Shown here: positions 1 to 11,218 of the stretch, in pieces
Numbering within the stretch: position 1 is the first letter of the stretch
Layout of the letters: each line of letters begins with the position of its first letter
DNA from: Stratiolaelaps scimitus
Lineage: Eukaryota; Arthropoda; Arachnida; Mesostigmata; Laelapidae
Reading direction: 5' to 3'
Assembly: GCA_019614645.1 (NCBI GenBank)
Contig: JABWDB010000002.1
Location: 27,269,501-27,333,500 of the forward strand
Length of the DNA stretch: 64,000 bases
The notes under the pieces: generated by a model
The model's database searches: none
What the model saw: the letters and a program-made list of their open reading frames with translations, nothing else
What the model was told of the DNA's origin: nothing
Translations under genes and position numbers: made by a program

Positions 1-50
1 CAGAGAGATCTCCTTATCATTACAATAAAATGTGTTCCAGTAACTCATAT

Positions 51-118
51 GAACCGATACTTCAGAATAAAAATAAATGATAAGAACAACATTTATTTTT
101 ATTCTGAAGTATCGGTTC
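51..118. repeat. Perfect 29-bp inverted repeat with 10-nt loop
   Basis: Bases 51-79 and 90-118 are exact reverse complements of each other, separated by the ten bases 80-89. The stem ends are GAACCGATAC and GTATCGGTTC. It lies in the POLD2 intron (or flank) beyond exon 6. The octamer AGATCTCC occurs on both sides (6-13 and 123-130), which could be a target-site duplication or chance. It could be a small fold-back element, a hairpin-RNA precursor or a recent inverted duplication. Confidence 0.9.
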
Positions 119-302
119 TGGTAGATCTCCGATATCTGCATTTACGTTTCCTCCTGCACATATATTTTGATATACTTCAACGCTATAGCACTAATAGGCA
201 CCAAACGCTATTTATTACCTTTTCCGATTATCGGCACAAAATTTTCTTCGAAATAGATATGGGTCAACTTTAAAGATAAAAGTTCGGAGAGTTCAGTTAT
301 AC

Positions 303-2710
303 CTCAAACGCATACGGATTGGTGGCCGCGACGAGGTTTGCGTGGACGGCGGCCCGTGGAAATAGACAGTGATGAAGGGGCTGCTGAGGAAGCAGTGTAT
401 TCGTCGGATCATACGCACCTATAACAACCACAGCAACAACAATTCACATCACTCACAATGTTTTAAGTGTTTTTTTTCCAAGATAGGCAGCCTATGTATC
501 TCATCGAACTCGATATTTCCATTCCTTTGATTGAGAACGGTCGTAAACTGACGCGACGTTCTTGTGCGCACTGTGCGGGGGATTGCATTGGTAATGTGAA
601 TTTCAAATTTAACCTAAACAGGGCAAGTCATTTTGATGATATTGGATCTGCTTATTAGCACCTTCACAACTATTCCCAAAGGCTTGCCGCCTTCAAAACA
701 AAGAGCGCCTGCTCATAGCAAGTAAATTGTCCGTGCCGACTCTCAGCCTTAGGCATTTAACGTCCACAGAACTGCCTTCGGCATTGTTGCTTCATAATAC
801 GGACCGCTTTTTAAATGCAAATGTGCAACGGTGGGAGTACGTGCACTTCCATCTCTCCTCCGGTTACAAGGCGCAGAGAAATGCACCACGCCACCGGTCT
901 CGCCTGCTCACAGCTACGACTAGCTAAACTATTGTAACAGCTAATTCTATAGAGAGATATAGCATGGCACTCAACTGACCGGGCATAATATCTACGGGTA
1001 CAGTTTTCGCTAATTCTGCGAGGTATGCATCCAACATGTTCATCCAGGGTGCATTGTCAGGCACTTCCTTTCGTAGCGAAAACTTTGACAATGCATCGGA
1101 TTTCGATGAATTCGACCGACCCATCACTGAATTGCCGCAGACGACAACGCGACAAACTTTTGACGTCTGAAAATAAGAAAAGAACGAAGGCTGTGTAATA
1201 CGATTCTATGATATATATATATATATATATATATACATTCACACGAGTTGTGAATTTTTTGCCGTTTACGTGGGGTATCGTATGAACGGTTCTTGTACAG
1301 TCAAAAATCGGTCAAAAAAAGTTGTGTATTGATATTAACCCTTTCAATCTCTTTGTTTCCTCCAATTAGTCCAAATATGTAATCCACAAACAGCTGAACA
1401 TTTGTCAAATCATTCGATCCTGAGAGTTCAAGGCCGCTCAGCAATACCACGAACTTGTCCTGACTTATTTCCGGGATGGGCAACTGCTTCTGAACGCCTG
1501 TACACATAATCATTTGAAAGCAACGAATAATTATATGTCAGCGTTGATTCTGTAACCAGTTCGTGTATAAAAGTGACTAGATTGCACAAAAGTTGTACAC
1601 GTCGTACGTGTGCGTGTGATGCTAAAATGGTACTAATGAAGTACTCTCATTGAATAATCCTCACAAGGTGCATCAAGTGCGATACACCTTAGCTGTGTTG
1701 AGATCGTCCCATTGGCAAATGGTTTATTGGAATTTTATCACACGTATCGCACGTTCGTAAACTTAGTACCGATGTAGCAGCAGTCCTCAATGACAAACTG
1801 GGCGTCCTCTTCATCGACAACACCCAGCAACGCGATAGGGACACCGGTGACAAGATCATGTGGGTTAAGGAGGTCCGAGTGTCTGATGGTAACTCGCTGT
1901 CTCATATCCTCGAGTACGAGTGAGTCTTCATCCGAGGTAAAATTGTCTCCGTTTAGTAATACGCCAAGCGGCTGGTCCTCAGGAACCTAATGTATTCAAG
2001 AAAAATATGCCGACAGATTACTACAAGATAGGAGCGCTCCATCGGTGAGAAGCATTTACAAAGCGCAAAAATGTGGATTCAAAACATGTCTATTCCATAA
2101 TTATATACGTACGTCTTCTGAGATTTCTCGTAGAATAGAAGGCTGCTTGGGCATAACCTTGAACAAGGTCCCCATAACGATCCTACGAACGCCACATTCT
2201 AGGTTGCACACGTCTACAATCGACACGTCCAATTTGCCTGGCCAAACAGGGAAGGACAAGTTCCAAAAACCATGTTTTTTAATTTGAACCGGACAATCTA
2301 ATCTGTACTCAAATGTTCGTGCTGAGTTCTTTCTTTCATTTTTAAACCTTATACACAACATATGTAAGAAAATTATTTGTATCATTTGAGCAGTCTGATT
2401 TTACTAACGTGTAAGAACAAATGCATTGACCAGCGATAATGTTCCGGAGAGAGATAACTACAGCGCTCAATGTGTAATTAAACACCGAATACAGTTTGAC
2501 AAAATTTACAGTAGACAAGTAATACATACCCCACTTTTGTTCAACCTTAGCGCGCAGCATTGGCAAGCACCTGTCATATCGAAGGCGGTATAACGAGGCG
2601 TACTGCGATTTAAAGTCTCTAACGGCCACTCGATACTTCTCGGACATATCCTTGAACTTACATGACACTCTATTGAATGTCTTCTCTGAATAGTCGCCTT
2701 GAACAGACAT
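303..2710 (-). CDS. POLD2: DNA polymerase delta subunit 2 (regulatory B subunit), six exons, C-terminal part outside window
   Basis: POLD2 is the B subunit of the nuclear replicative polymerase delta and bridges the catalytic subunit to the small subunits. Coding exons in transcript order are 2710-2530, 2237-2113, 1986-1770, 1497-1340, 1166-980 and 418-303. All junctions are GT-AG and the phases chain as 1,0,1,0,1. The result is 328 residues with no stop; human POLD2 has about 469, so the final exons lie left of base 1. Family landmarks are the N-terminal segment ending [23 protein letters not shown] (83-100), [23 protein letters not shown], the inactive phosphoesterase-type core RVVVCGN (233-239), VPVDIMPG (283-290) and [14 protein letters not shown]. 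The start ATG at 2710 is chosen because the conserved N-terminus begins just after it; an upstream in-frame Met at 2836 is probably in the 5' UTR. The exon 4 donor (GTTAAT) is weak. The identification is firm. Confidence 0.95.
737..905 (-). mobile_element. tRNA-derived SINE, copy A, in POLD2 intron 5
   Basis: Read on the minus strand, the 5' end (near 905) carries CCGGTGGCGTGGTGC, a tRNA A-box-like head. The body then matches copies at 16946, 21229 and 39289: a CACATTTGCATTTAAA segment, a GTCCGT/TATGAAGCAA segment, and a tail containing GGACGTTAAATG. The B box is degraded in this copy (GTACTCCCAC where copy C has GTTCGATCCC). It lies in the intron between POLD2 exons 5 and 6, in the same orientation as the gene. 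Confidence 0.75.
1211..1235. repeat. (AT)n microsatellite
   Basis: About twelve uninterrupted AT units lie in POLD2 intron 4, between exons 4 and 5. Confidence 0.95.
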
Positions 2711-3805
2711 TCTGCTGACGTTGTGCTGCTTGGTATAGAAATGTCGACGTGAGTTAGATTTCCTGTGGGTTTTATGAAGCAGCTGCCAAATATAATATAT
2801 TGTTACAATAGCTACAAAACCATAGGGACGATTCACTAAATTAATTACGCTTTAGGAATAGTTACTGATGCTGAATTTAACATAGCACTGTAAATCGTCG
2901 TGTCATTCTAATCACTAAATAGTCCGCATCTCTATATATCGTTCAGGTATCATAAAGGGTCCGCCGCATTATTCCATGGTTCGAACACCTTGTATGTTTT
3001 GTATTTGAAGTGTTTGCCCTTTGACGCGAATCGAAACAAACAATTCGCGTCCAACTTCAAGCTCAATTCAGCCATTAATACGCGCACGAGTCCTGCTCTC
3101 CCCAATGTTTTCAATTAGGTCGAACTGTCCATTTTATTATCCGAGGCAGGCACTTGGAGTAGTTGCAGAGAGGAGACAGGCACTTCATTGAGGAGTTCCA
3201 GTTATTTGATTTGTTCAGACTGTGTATATACACCATAGTATTCAATTGATGTTTAGTGCATATGTACCGAGGTGCCTCTTTTAGTTTATCATCACAAATC
3301 AAGTAGTTGATATTCAAATTGGAATTGGTCCATGTCACGTTGAATTTCATCGAACAACTTTCAGTACATAATTAACATTTCGAAAGAGTAGTTTCATAAA
3401 GATGTAATAAGTGGTAGCAACTTACAATTTAAGTATTCTCAATGAACATGTACGAAACTGTAATTGAATTGCGCCAAAATACTATAGGTTATTTGTGTAT
3501 GTGAACGTCTGCAGTACTTCGAAAGTAAAACTACAACGTAATTTTTACACGTTCGATCCCTTATTGCGTTATATACGGTAAGTTGAAATTATATTCAAGT
3601 ACCTGATCTAACGCTGTTAAAGTATCGTAATGTATAGAACATTTACAGATCTCACTGTACTAAATAGTCACCCGTTTCGAAGTTACGCCCCGTTGTTCGA
3701 CGTGTCGGTATTAGAACTTGTCGTGACTCCCAGTCTCTCATTTTTATCTCGCGCGTGTTAAGCATTATCTTATATTTTATTATTGTGCCGAACAAGTATT
3801 CCAAC
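2711..3805. promoter_or_regulatory. Divergent intergenic region between POLD2 and NUBP1
   Basis: The two start codons face away from each other across 1,095 bp, so both promoters and 5' UTRs should lie here. The POLD2 side (about 2711-2836) is open upstream of the ATG and probably transcribed. The NUBP1 side (about 3700-3805) is pyrimidine-rich just before the ATG. I see no clear TATA box for either gene. The open frame at 3111-3350 (minus) matches nothing I know and is treated as chance. The boundaries are inferred from the coding starts only. Confidence 0.55.
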
Positions 3806-6800
3806 ATGTCAACAGACGTACCGGAAAATGCTCCTCAATGTAAGATACATATTTCCAAATATAAGGGGGGACCTCTACGATGAGATAGCTCTGCCTGTGT
3901 GAGTTCGCCGGAACTTCGAACATTAGATCAGCTGTGTCAACCGCACGCGCAACAAATCGATTTATATAGAACATCCAACATTCTGTTCTATGGAAGATAC
4001 GAAAATATATGTATTCTCTTGATGTTTGTAGGATACAGTAACTAATTATATTAAATGTTTCTTCATAGCTAAATGAGTACCGGACTTATAATGGGTGGGA
4101 GGTTCAAGGATTTATAGTTATCACATATTCTCACAAGGATTTATACATATATCACACATTCTTGAAATATGGTGTTGGTTTGTAGAAGGAAATTGATGGT
4201 GCATTTCTATGGACTAGGTTTCTTAAGAAGTGGATGTATTCTACTTATACCTCTGTAGTTTATATAATTTTCTTTACAAAGACAGTTTAAAGAGTGCGAA
4301 GACATATTTTATCTTCATTCCCTATAAATTCTCTAATTAGCATTTATTAGATTTATTGCATTTTGTCTCATGTTTACTGTTCAACGTTTGCATACGAAAA
4401 CCGTCGAACTTAATCTTTAATCACTTAGGTTTATCTCAGATTGTCCGTGATCCATTGCCTGGGTTACTTATATACTGGAATTACTTACGTTTGAAGTGCT
4501 CGCATTGGAAGAGAAAACGAGAATTACCCAAGAAGTCGTGAAGTGTTTCGTATCTTTGTAGCTCTCGTAATTGCGAATTTGTAGGGGGTATCGGCGTATC
4601 AATTAATAAGATTTGCTATCATGAAGTAAAACGAATTGTTTTTTGTAACTAATATAACTTATTCCCGTTATCTTCATCCAGCTTGTCCAGGAACAAGTAG
4701 TGATTTGGCGGGAAAGGCTTCTGGATGTGCGGGATGTCCAAACCAAGCAGCGTGCGCCTCTGGACCAAAGGGACCGGACCCAGGTAGATTCGTCGTATCT
4801 GAAGTTCCTTCTTCGTCAATACAACAATGCAGAAGACGGTTAACGAATTATTCGTTATAGTAATACAATATGTTTATTTGACACTAAGATCATTTCAACT
4901 TAGTTGGGTGTCATTCACACCTAGTTATTACCGCCATTATTTATTTAGCTTATTTGCGATTTGTTGAACCATCAACTTGCAGATGTGGCCTTGATCCGGT
5001 CACGTCTGTCGTCCGTTGGACACGTGATTTTGGTGCTCTCCGGCAAAGGTGGAGTGGGAAAATCTACAGTGACTGCTATGCTGGCACAAGCTCTGGCGGA
5101 GGAATCAAAGCTCGAAGAAGGAGATGGTGCTGGAGGAAAACAAGTGGCCATTCTCGACGTTGATATCTGTGGGCCCTCACAGCCGACCATGATGGGTGTT
5201 GAGGGTGAACAGGTGCGCGCCGTCACAAACTGGGATTATACAAATTATATTTCTAGTGAACGAAGGTTGACACCACTCGGAAGACAAACGTGTGGGTTGA
5301 AAGATATTGGCTGTAAAGTAGATTCCTAATTCAACGATTTGCAGAAAGATCTCTGAAAGCAACATTCGTTATCGAAACCTTCCCGGAAATTACTTTGTTC
5401 TCTGCCTAAAATTGGTCGCTAATGTAGACTGTTTAGTATCACATAGCGAGTGAGTATCTGCTGTTGAGTGCAATTCATGCTTTAAATTTGGAGAGTGTCG
5501 TAACTTAGCCTATTTTTCGCAGGTTCATCAATCGGGCAGTGGCTGGAGTCCAATATTTCCTGATGAAAATATTGCTTTAATGAGTATAGGCTTCTTATTG
5601 GGAAGTAAGGATGATGCCGTTATCTGGAGAGGACCTCGAAAGAACGGTGGGTGTAACTACGCGATTTGAATTTCTATTCTGTAAACGCAAATATGGGTGC
5701 CTCTTTTTGCCTAATAGATATCGGCGTGACTTCGAATAATATTTGCGTATCAGTTTCGCTTACGGAAGACAAGCATACAAATATGGTGAGAATTTTCTAT
5801 ACACGTGTATCCTTGATTTAATATTTTTTTTTGAAGTTGTGTAATATTACAGCTTGACCTCTTCCCGGTCACAGTTTGTGGTATATTACTATATCTGTAC
5901 GTGTGCGGTGACTTCAATGTAGAGAAGTGAAGGCTTAAAAGAAGCCACCATTAGAATGAATATCAGCTCGAAGTGGATCAAAAAGCTGAAGGCAAATCGA
6001 TGATGTAACTATCCCATTATGCTTTATTTGACTTCAGGAATGATCAAACAATTTCTTCGAGATGTTGACTGGGGTGAACTTGATTACTTGTTAGTGGACA
6101 CCCCTCCTGGCACTTCGGATGAGCATCTCACAGTGGTTCAGTATCTACAAGGTTGCACCAACCTTGATGGAGCTATACTCGTCACCACACCGCAGGTTAG
6201 CTAACAACCGGACTTTTGGACCGTATATGAATGGGTGGATAGTGTTGTTTGTAACTACTAGCTGGATTTAGTGCTCTCTCGTATAATGAATTTCTTGCGA
6301 TATCGTTCGATGATATTTCGATATTTTTAGGAGGTGGCTGTGCAGGACGTGCGTAAAGAGTTCAACTTCTGTAAAAAGGTTTCACTGCCGGTGGTGGGCG
6401 TTGTCGAAAATATGAAGGGATTCGTATGCCCAAAGTGTACCAAGGAGTCAGAAGTATTTCCTTCCGCTGGTGGATGCCAAAAGATGTGCGATGACTACGG
6501 CCTACGACTCCTCGGGCAGGTGCCACTCGATCCACGAATCGGTAAGTCCGATGTGTAATCAAATATGCTGACCTGAATGAGCATCTCTAGCCGAAGGTTA
6601 AGAGTTCTTGCGACATGAACGCGCATAGTGGTCTCACTTCGTCGATCATTCGTCTGTTTGCGAACATATCTGTTCACATAATCTGGGACATCCGGGAATC
6701 TACCCCTGCATCTGGAATAGTTACATCAGCGTTCTCATCGTTGCAACGCCTAGCGGCTCGTCTGATAGAGCCGTTCTCAAGTGTCTATATATTTGCGTCA

Positions 6801-8677
6801 GCACTACACCAGTTTAGGGATAAGAAGTCCAAGTTGGCGCAAAAATCACCCTATTCACCGACCCGAAAATTATGTTAATTATATCCATTTTGTTTACCAA
6901 TCCTTTTGGAATCTTTTTTTCACGAGAGGCGCATCTCGTATGCTAGCTACGTCGCCGCTCTTGGTGTTCTTGTTTTACAATATACTTTTTTCATTTCATT
7001 TATTTCCTTCCACTAAACGACTCTATTTCTAAATCGTTCACTCCATCTTTCGCTTCGAGGCTCCACTTCTCGTTTCCACCTATACCCACCTGATTGTTTT
7101 ACGTCTCAGGATAACATGTTCCACCGTTTTCTGCTCCTCCTCCTCTCTCCGTACAGTCGGCATGATTGGTTCATAATTTCTCGGTACTTTGCTTTCAGTT
7201 CTAGTGTTGAGCATATCTCGTACCTGCGAGTTATCTCGGCGTTCTAGACTTAGACGAGTGTATGATTTTAGCCAGCCCATCTTGGTTATTGTTCTCCTTA
7301 CGGGATTTAACTATTCAAGTTACGTATGGGTCCACATGGAAATCTGCCGCCATTTCAACACCAAGCTCCCGTTTGAAGTAACTGCTACTTAAGGCCAATA
7401 CCGTTTGGCCAATATTCCCTAATTAAATTGTCCCGTATCGTAGTTAGTATTATAGATAAACTAAACAATACTTTATTTCAGCACGTTCCTGCGATGAGGG
7501 TCGATTCTTTGTTCGAGAGTTCCCTGACAGTCCAGCAGCAACTGCGTATAAGAACATCGTTCGAAGTGAGTTCATTATATTTTTATAAAATTGAGTTTCA
7601 CTAGGTGAGCTTATTTGATGCCCATTTGCTGTGCTATCTATTTCGAGTTCTTTGTCATAAAATTATGTCGCTCATATAATAAGCTTATTGACTGTGTGGG
7701 AGTTGACGGCATTGTTGAATTACGAAGACTATAGATCCGTTTCATCCTTCGTAGCGATAACCACCATCAACATATTAATATTTAAACGTGGGTGCCATAA
7801 ATGCTAGTTACAAAGATTAACAATTTAAGCTGAACAAAACTAAGTGTAAACGCTAATTCAAATACATTAATCAGATTAGGTGTACTTAGTAATTATATGT
7901 ACAAAGAAAACAAATTTGCTTTGTTTGCATTTGATCTAGTGCACTCTTCAACGTGATGATATCTGGTGCAAACATTATTGCATATTTGCATAAACAGTTT
8001 GAGTTGGGCTCGTGGAAGCCCTCTGTCCTTCAGATACCATAGTGTGAACCGTGTATTGCAAAACGTGTTTACAGTGTGCCACTTCGTTCTGAGTGACCCG
8101 GTCCATTTATCCTTAGTTATCGCACGCGAATATTCCAGGTCGATACCTACCATCTTTCTTTCCCAGATCTCAATAAATTCTGTTTTAAATTTGAGTTGTA
8201 GATATTACCTTGTATTTAGCACGATTGCGATTTGCCCACTCGCAATGGAAGAAATATGCGATTTCATGCTCCATTTAGCCTTAAATACATCGGTCTAGAT
8301 GCCCCGAACTTGCGTTCTTACCATAAATGTCGAGTCAGCAATCTTGGGTAGTACAGGATATTTGGCAGATGGACGGGGCCCACCAAATTGGTAATAGCCA
8401 CTGCCATTGTACGAATTCACCAAAGGGGCTGAAATGAAGAAGTGTCAAGGTGCTCAGCGTGCTCGTAACATTTCGAGCAGTAATAATAATCATAATTAAA
8501 AGAATGATTACATGGAATGGAAGCGGACAAGTGACAGGAAAGTGGCCCTCTATCTCCTCTTCGAGTTCTTCTTTGTCCAGAAATTTATTCATGGATCGCA
8601 TTTTGACTTTCCTCGCAGACATCAAAAATATCGTCGAAAAAGATTCGCCGCCAGATACCACCATGGATTCGGCGTAG
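3806..8677 (+). CDS. NUBP1: Cytosolic Fe-S cluster assembly factor NUBP1 (MRP/NBP35-type P-loop ATPase), eight exons
   Basis: NUBP1, with NUBP2, forms the scaffold on which the cytosolic iron-sulfur assembly (CIA) machinery builds 4Fe-4S clusters. Coding exons are 3806-3839, 4682-4783, 4983-5212, 5523-5646, 6038-6195, 6331-6541, 7482-7565 and probably 8619-8677. The first seven have GT-AG borders and phases 1,1,0,1,0,1,1. The N-terminal cysteines C13, C27, C30 and C36 have the family spacing 14-3-6. GKGGVGKST (66-74) is the Walker A loop with signature Lys. [39 protein letters not shown] and the C-terminal bridging motif CPKC (249-252) follow. With this last exon the protein is 333 aa, against about 320 in human. 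The terminal exon is uncertain: an alternative at 8167-8201 also splices in phase, reads NLNKFC and stops at 8201, giving 325 aa. I prefer 8619-8677 for its codon composition and an AATAAA 50 bp after the stop. Confidence 0.95.
7080..7280 (-). mobile_element. Possible non-LTR retrotransposon C-terminal fragment in NUBP1 intron 6
   Basis: A 66-codon minus-strand frame inside the intron between NUBP1 exons 6 and 7 contains [15 protein letters not shown], flanked by positions where non-LTR pol C-terminal zinc motifs place cysteines (the usual pattern is C-x2-C, then ETVEHVLL, then C). Here the cysteines are replaced by V and R. The preceding [16 protein letters not shown] also resembles the linker before that motif. 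The similarity is short and judged by eye, so a chance frame is not excluded. If real, it is an old dead copy. Confidence 0.4.
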
Positions 8678-8726
8678 AGTGTTGCTCTCCGCGGCCCCGA
8701 TGCTGCTAATGTATCAAAGGATGTTA

Positions 8727-8732
8727 AATAAA
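8727..8732 (+). terminator. Polyadenylation signal AATAAA, NUBP1
   Basis: A canonical AATAAA lies 50 bp after the preferred NUBP1 stop codon at 8675-8677, with no competing signal between them. It would serve either of the two possible last exons. Confidence 0.6.
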
Positions 8733-8978
8733 TCTATATAACATTTTTTTCACGTAAAACTGGCACTTTCGTCTTTCCTGTAGAAATAAAATCACGAATT
8801 TTCTGTTAGATATATACATCTGTATTACATATATAAAGATATAATATCTAAGAAACAAATCTACAGGGAGAAACTAGTAAATAATATTAATAATAGTACT
8901 AAGAAATAGCTTGTACATTTAGGACCAAGCGATCAACACATTTGTTCAACACATATTCAACATGAACGAAAAGTAAGT

Positions 8979-9189
8979 TCATGAAGTTTTTGATATTTTA
9001 AACAGTCATGAAGTTTTTGATATTTTAAACAGTCATGAAGTTTTTGATATTTTAAACAGTCATGAAGTTTTTGATATTTTAAACAGTCATGAAGTTTTTG
9101 ATATTTTAAACAGTCATGAAGTTTTTGATATTTTAAACAGTCATGAAGTTTTTGATATTTTAAACAGTCATGAAGTTTTTGATATTTTA
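8979..9189. repeat. 27-bp tandem repeat, eight perfect copies
   Basis: Units begin at 8979, 9006, 9033, 9060, 9087, 9114, 9141 and 9168. The first seven are identical and the eighth matches until it is cut after 22 bp. The unit starts TCATGAAGTTTTTGATATTT. Because 27 is a multiple of three, the minus strand stays open across the array and reads YQKLHDCLK repeatedly (frame 8957-9241); I do not call this a gene. It sits between the convergent 3' ends of NUBP1 and the cuticle-like gene. Confidence 0.97.
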
Positions 9190-9520
9190 TAAGGACCGCA
9201 ACCTGTAGATATTGTTCATTTGTAAGGCTACTTGTCCTCATTTCTGCTTTAACTGTGCGTGTCCCTTGTTTAGAAATGCAGCGTCCTCATTAAGCCACAC
9301 AACACTTTAGCTACCGTTGTGAGGCGGCGGGATATATATTCTGAACGTATTCAGGAGATTAAGCGCGCATAGATCATCAATATAAGCGCTCAATCTGACA
9401 TCTCATAAGCAGGCGTAGCCCTCATGTCACTAGAGTTACTAGTATACCTATTATATCTTACCTTGAACCACACAAAGAATAAAGTTCTCTTTTCTTGTAA
9501 AGTGTTCAAGTGAGTCGACA

Positions 9521-9526
9521 TTTATT
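9521..9526 (-). terminator. Polyadenylation signal for the glycine-rich secreted protein gene
   Basis: TTTATT on the plus strand gives AATAAA on the minus strand, about 85 bp beyond the stop codon at 9612, a normal 3' UTR length for a short secreted-protein gene. Confidence 0.5.
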
Positions 9527-9611
9527 TTTCTTATTTGTTCTTTACACAAGAAATATATCACAGTTATTTTGTAAGTAGGTCGTACACAACCTTTACTTAG
9601 GTGTGCACCTT

Positions 9612-10115
9612 TTAGCGACGGCCATAACCGCCACCGAAACCCTGGCCGTATGATCCACCGGCTTGGCCAAAGGCACCCTGCTGTTTGTTGAATCCTCCAG
9701 AGTTCGTGTTGAATCCCGATCCGTACTGGTTGTTAGAGGTATGGCTGAAGCCATCAACTTCCCTGAAGCCTTGCGTCTTCTTGAAGCCGCCAACGTTGCT
9801 GTGTTGCTGGTTTTGTGCGTACTGATTCGCGCCTTGGTTGAAGCCCGAAGCCTGAGCTTGCTGGCCATACTTGTTGAAACCAGACGCTTGGCCAAATCCA
9901 CCTCCATGGCCGTATCCACCTCCGTATCCACCGCCATGGCCAAATCCGGGCCTGCCGTAACCTCCGTGATGCCCTCTGAAGATACCACGCTCTTCGACGC
10001 CATCCTTCTTCTCTTCAGAGTCCGGTTTAGCGTCTTCAGCCTTCTTTGAGGCATCCTCCTCGGCAAACGCACAGCCGAGAATCAGTGCGGCGGCGAACAC
10101 GACAAACACCTTCAT
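9612..10115 (-). CDS. Secreted Gly/Asn/Gln-rich cuticle-like structural protein, 167 aa, intronless coding region
   Basis: The protein begins with a clear signal peptide (residues 1-18, MKVFVVFAAALILGCAFA, cleavage before EE). A charged linker rich in D, E and K follows to about residue 45, then a Gly/His/Tyr segment with GGYGRPGFGHGGGYGGG repeats. The remainder is a low-complexity domain of GFN/GFG/Q/N motifs (ASGFN, GGFN) ending YGRR. There is no chitin-binding Rebers-Riddiford motif, so it belongs to the glycine-rich class of arthropod cuticle or extracellular-matrix proteins by composition only; an adhesive, silk-like or antimicrobial glycine-rich protein is possible. The start is fixed by the signal peptide. 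The TATA box about 105 bp upstream and AATAAA downstream fit a compact, strongly transcribed gene. Confidence 0.85.
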   Translation of the reverse strand: MKVFVVFAAALILGCAFAEEDASKKAEDAKPDSEEKKDGVEERGIFRGHHGGYGRPGFGHGGGYGGGYGHGGGFGQASGFNKYGQQAQASGFNQGANQYAQNQQHSNVGGFKKTQGFREVDGFSHTSNNQYGSGFNTNSGGFNKQQGAFGQAGGSYGQGFGGGYGRR

Positions 10116-10220
10116 CTTGTTGATTATTGGTAGTTACTAAAGTCTCTTTGATAAACAGCAAAGTGTCTGTTTCAGATTACAGCGAGTGTAGGTTTGGTTG
10201 TCTTGTGACGAGTCCGCACT

Positions 10221-10226
10221 CTTATA
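10221..10226 (-). promoter_or_regulatory. TATA box of the glycine-rich secreted protein gene
   Basis: The minus strand reads CACATATAAGAG here, about 105 bp upstream of the ATG at 10115. This would put transcription start near 10190-10200 and leave a 5' UTR of about 80 bp. Confidence 0.6.
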
Positions 10227-10229
10227 TGT

Positions 10230-11218
10230 GGGCACAACGACAGAGGAGCGTCTGCCCTCGCCACACCAATCACGATTTTCCCTGATGTCATCGGCGGTCA
10301 CAGCGACGCTACGTACAGTCTACGGCAAAACCTGCTTGCTGATGCTTTGTCTCGTTCTTCAAAAGAAAGCAAAGAGAAACCAATTTGCTATCGATGCGCT
10401 CGTCCAACCAGAAAATCTGTTCGCTTCGCCAACCAACTAAACGCACTTTGCATCTCTCCGGTCTTCTACTAGCTCACTCACTCTCTCGCTTTCTCTATCT
10501 ATCCCTCAAGATGAGCCTTCGTCTCCTTTCACGTCATCACAGTAGGAGCCATCAGCAACACAAACACACGTAGAATACAGCACGGCCTATGTCCGTGACT
10601 TTCATGTGGTCCAAATGGAGCGATATACAGAGAAAATAATGGAGATGGTGGAGGGAATAGCGACTGCCTTCCTCTGCATTGATAACGTGGATGTTGATTG
10701 GAAGCAGCAGTAGCTGGTGCAACAAACGTGACGTCGACGAATAGAATCAACACCGAAAAGCGACGAAAAACACAGCCGCCAACACACAGCACACACACAT
10801 CCATACGGCTGACCGACACCTGGACAGCGTAGTAGTAGTTGTAGTAATAGACGGTGATGATGGTTGTTCTTGTTGTAATAATATAAGCAGCCATAGCAAC
10901 AGTGACGGCAAAATCAACTCCGTTGTCGAATCTGGCTGACGCTGGACTTCTTACTCCTCTCTAGAAGCAGTCGAATTCGCGGCAGGGTCAATGAATACTG
11001 CGTAACGATACTTCTATAGGGTTTTGGACATCTAGCTGATCCCTTATGGTATGCACCAAATGTAAATATAAGATTCAACAATAATTCCAAAGTTAGCAGG
11101 TGTATATCTCATATTAAAAAGGATCGTCATCTTAAAAGTAAAAAAAAACAATTAGTGTACAGATTTACTCGGTTTTGAGGTCATTGATCGCTCTGTGTAG
11201 GGAGTATTTGATGTGCTT
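10230..11218. other. Intergenic stretch without a supported gene
   Basis: This interval has CT-rich and TAG/TTG-rich low-complexity sequence (about 10440-10890). Long frames occur on both strands (for example 10529-10894 minus), but their translation is low-complexity (YYYNYYY). Nothing else is supported. Confidence 0.6.

Noticed and set aside
2342..2836. Extending POLD2 upstream to the in-frame Met at 2836 or downstream past 2530
   Set aside because: The conserved protein starts near the Met at 2710 and the exon ends at the GTATGT donor after 2530; the rest of the frame is 5' UTR and intron.
8957..9241. 94-codon minus-strand frame of repeated YQKLHDCLK
   Set aside because: It is explained entirely by the 27-bp tandem repeat; no splice sites or flanking coding sequence support it.
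9593..10072. Second minus-strand frame (159 codons) overlapping the glycine-rich protein, and the plus-strand frame 9663-10049
   Set aside because: Both are shadows of the repetitive glycine-rich coding sequence. Only the 9612-10115 frame has a signal peptide, TATA box and typical composition.
10529..10894. 121-codon minus-strand frame upstream of the cuticle-like gene
   Set aside because: The N-terminal part is translated low-complexity (YYYNYYY from TAG/TTG-rich DNA) and the rest shows no family features.
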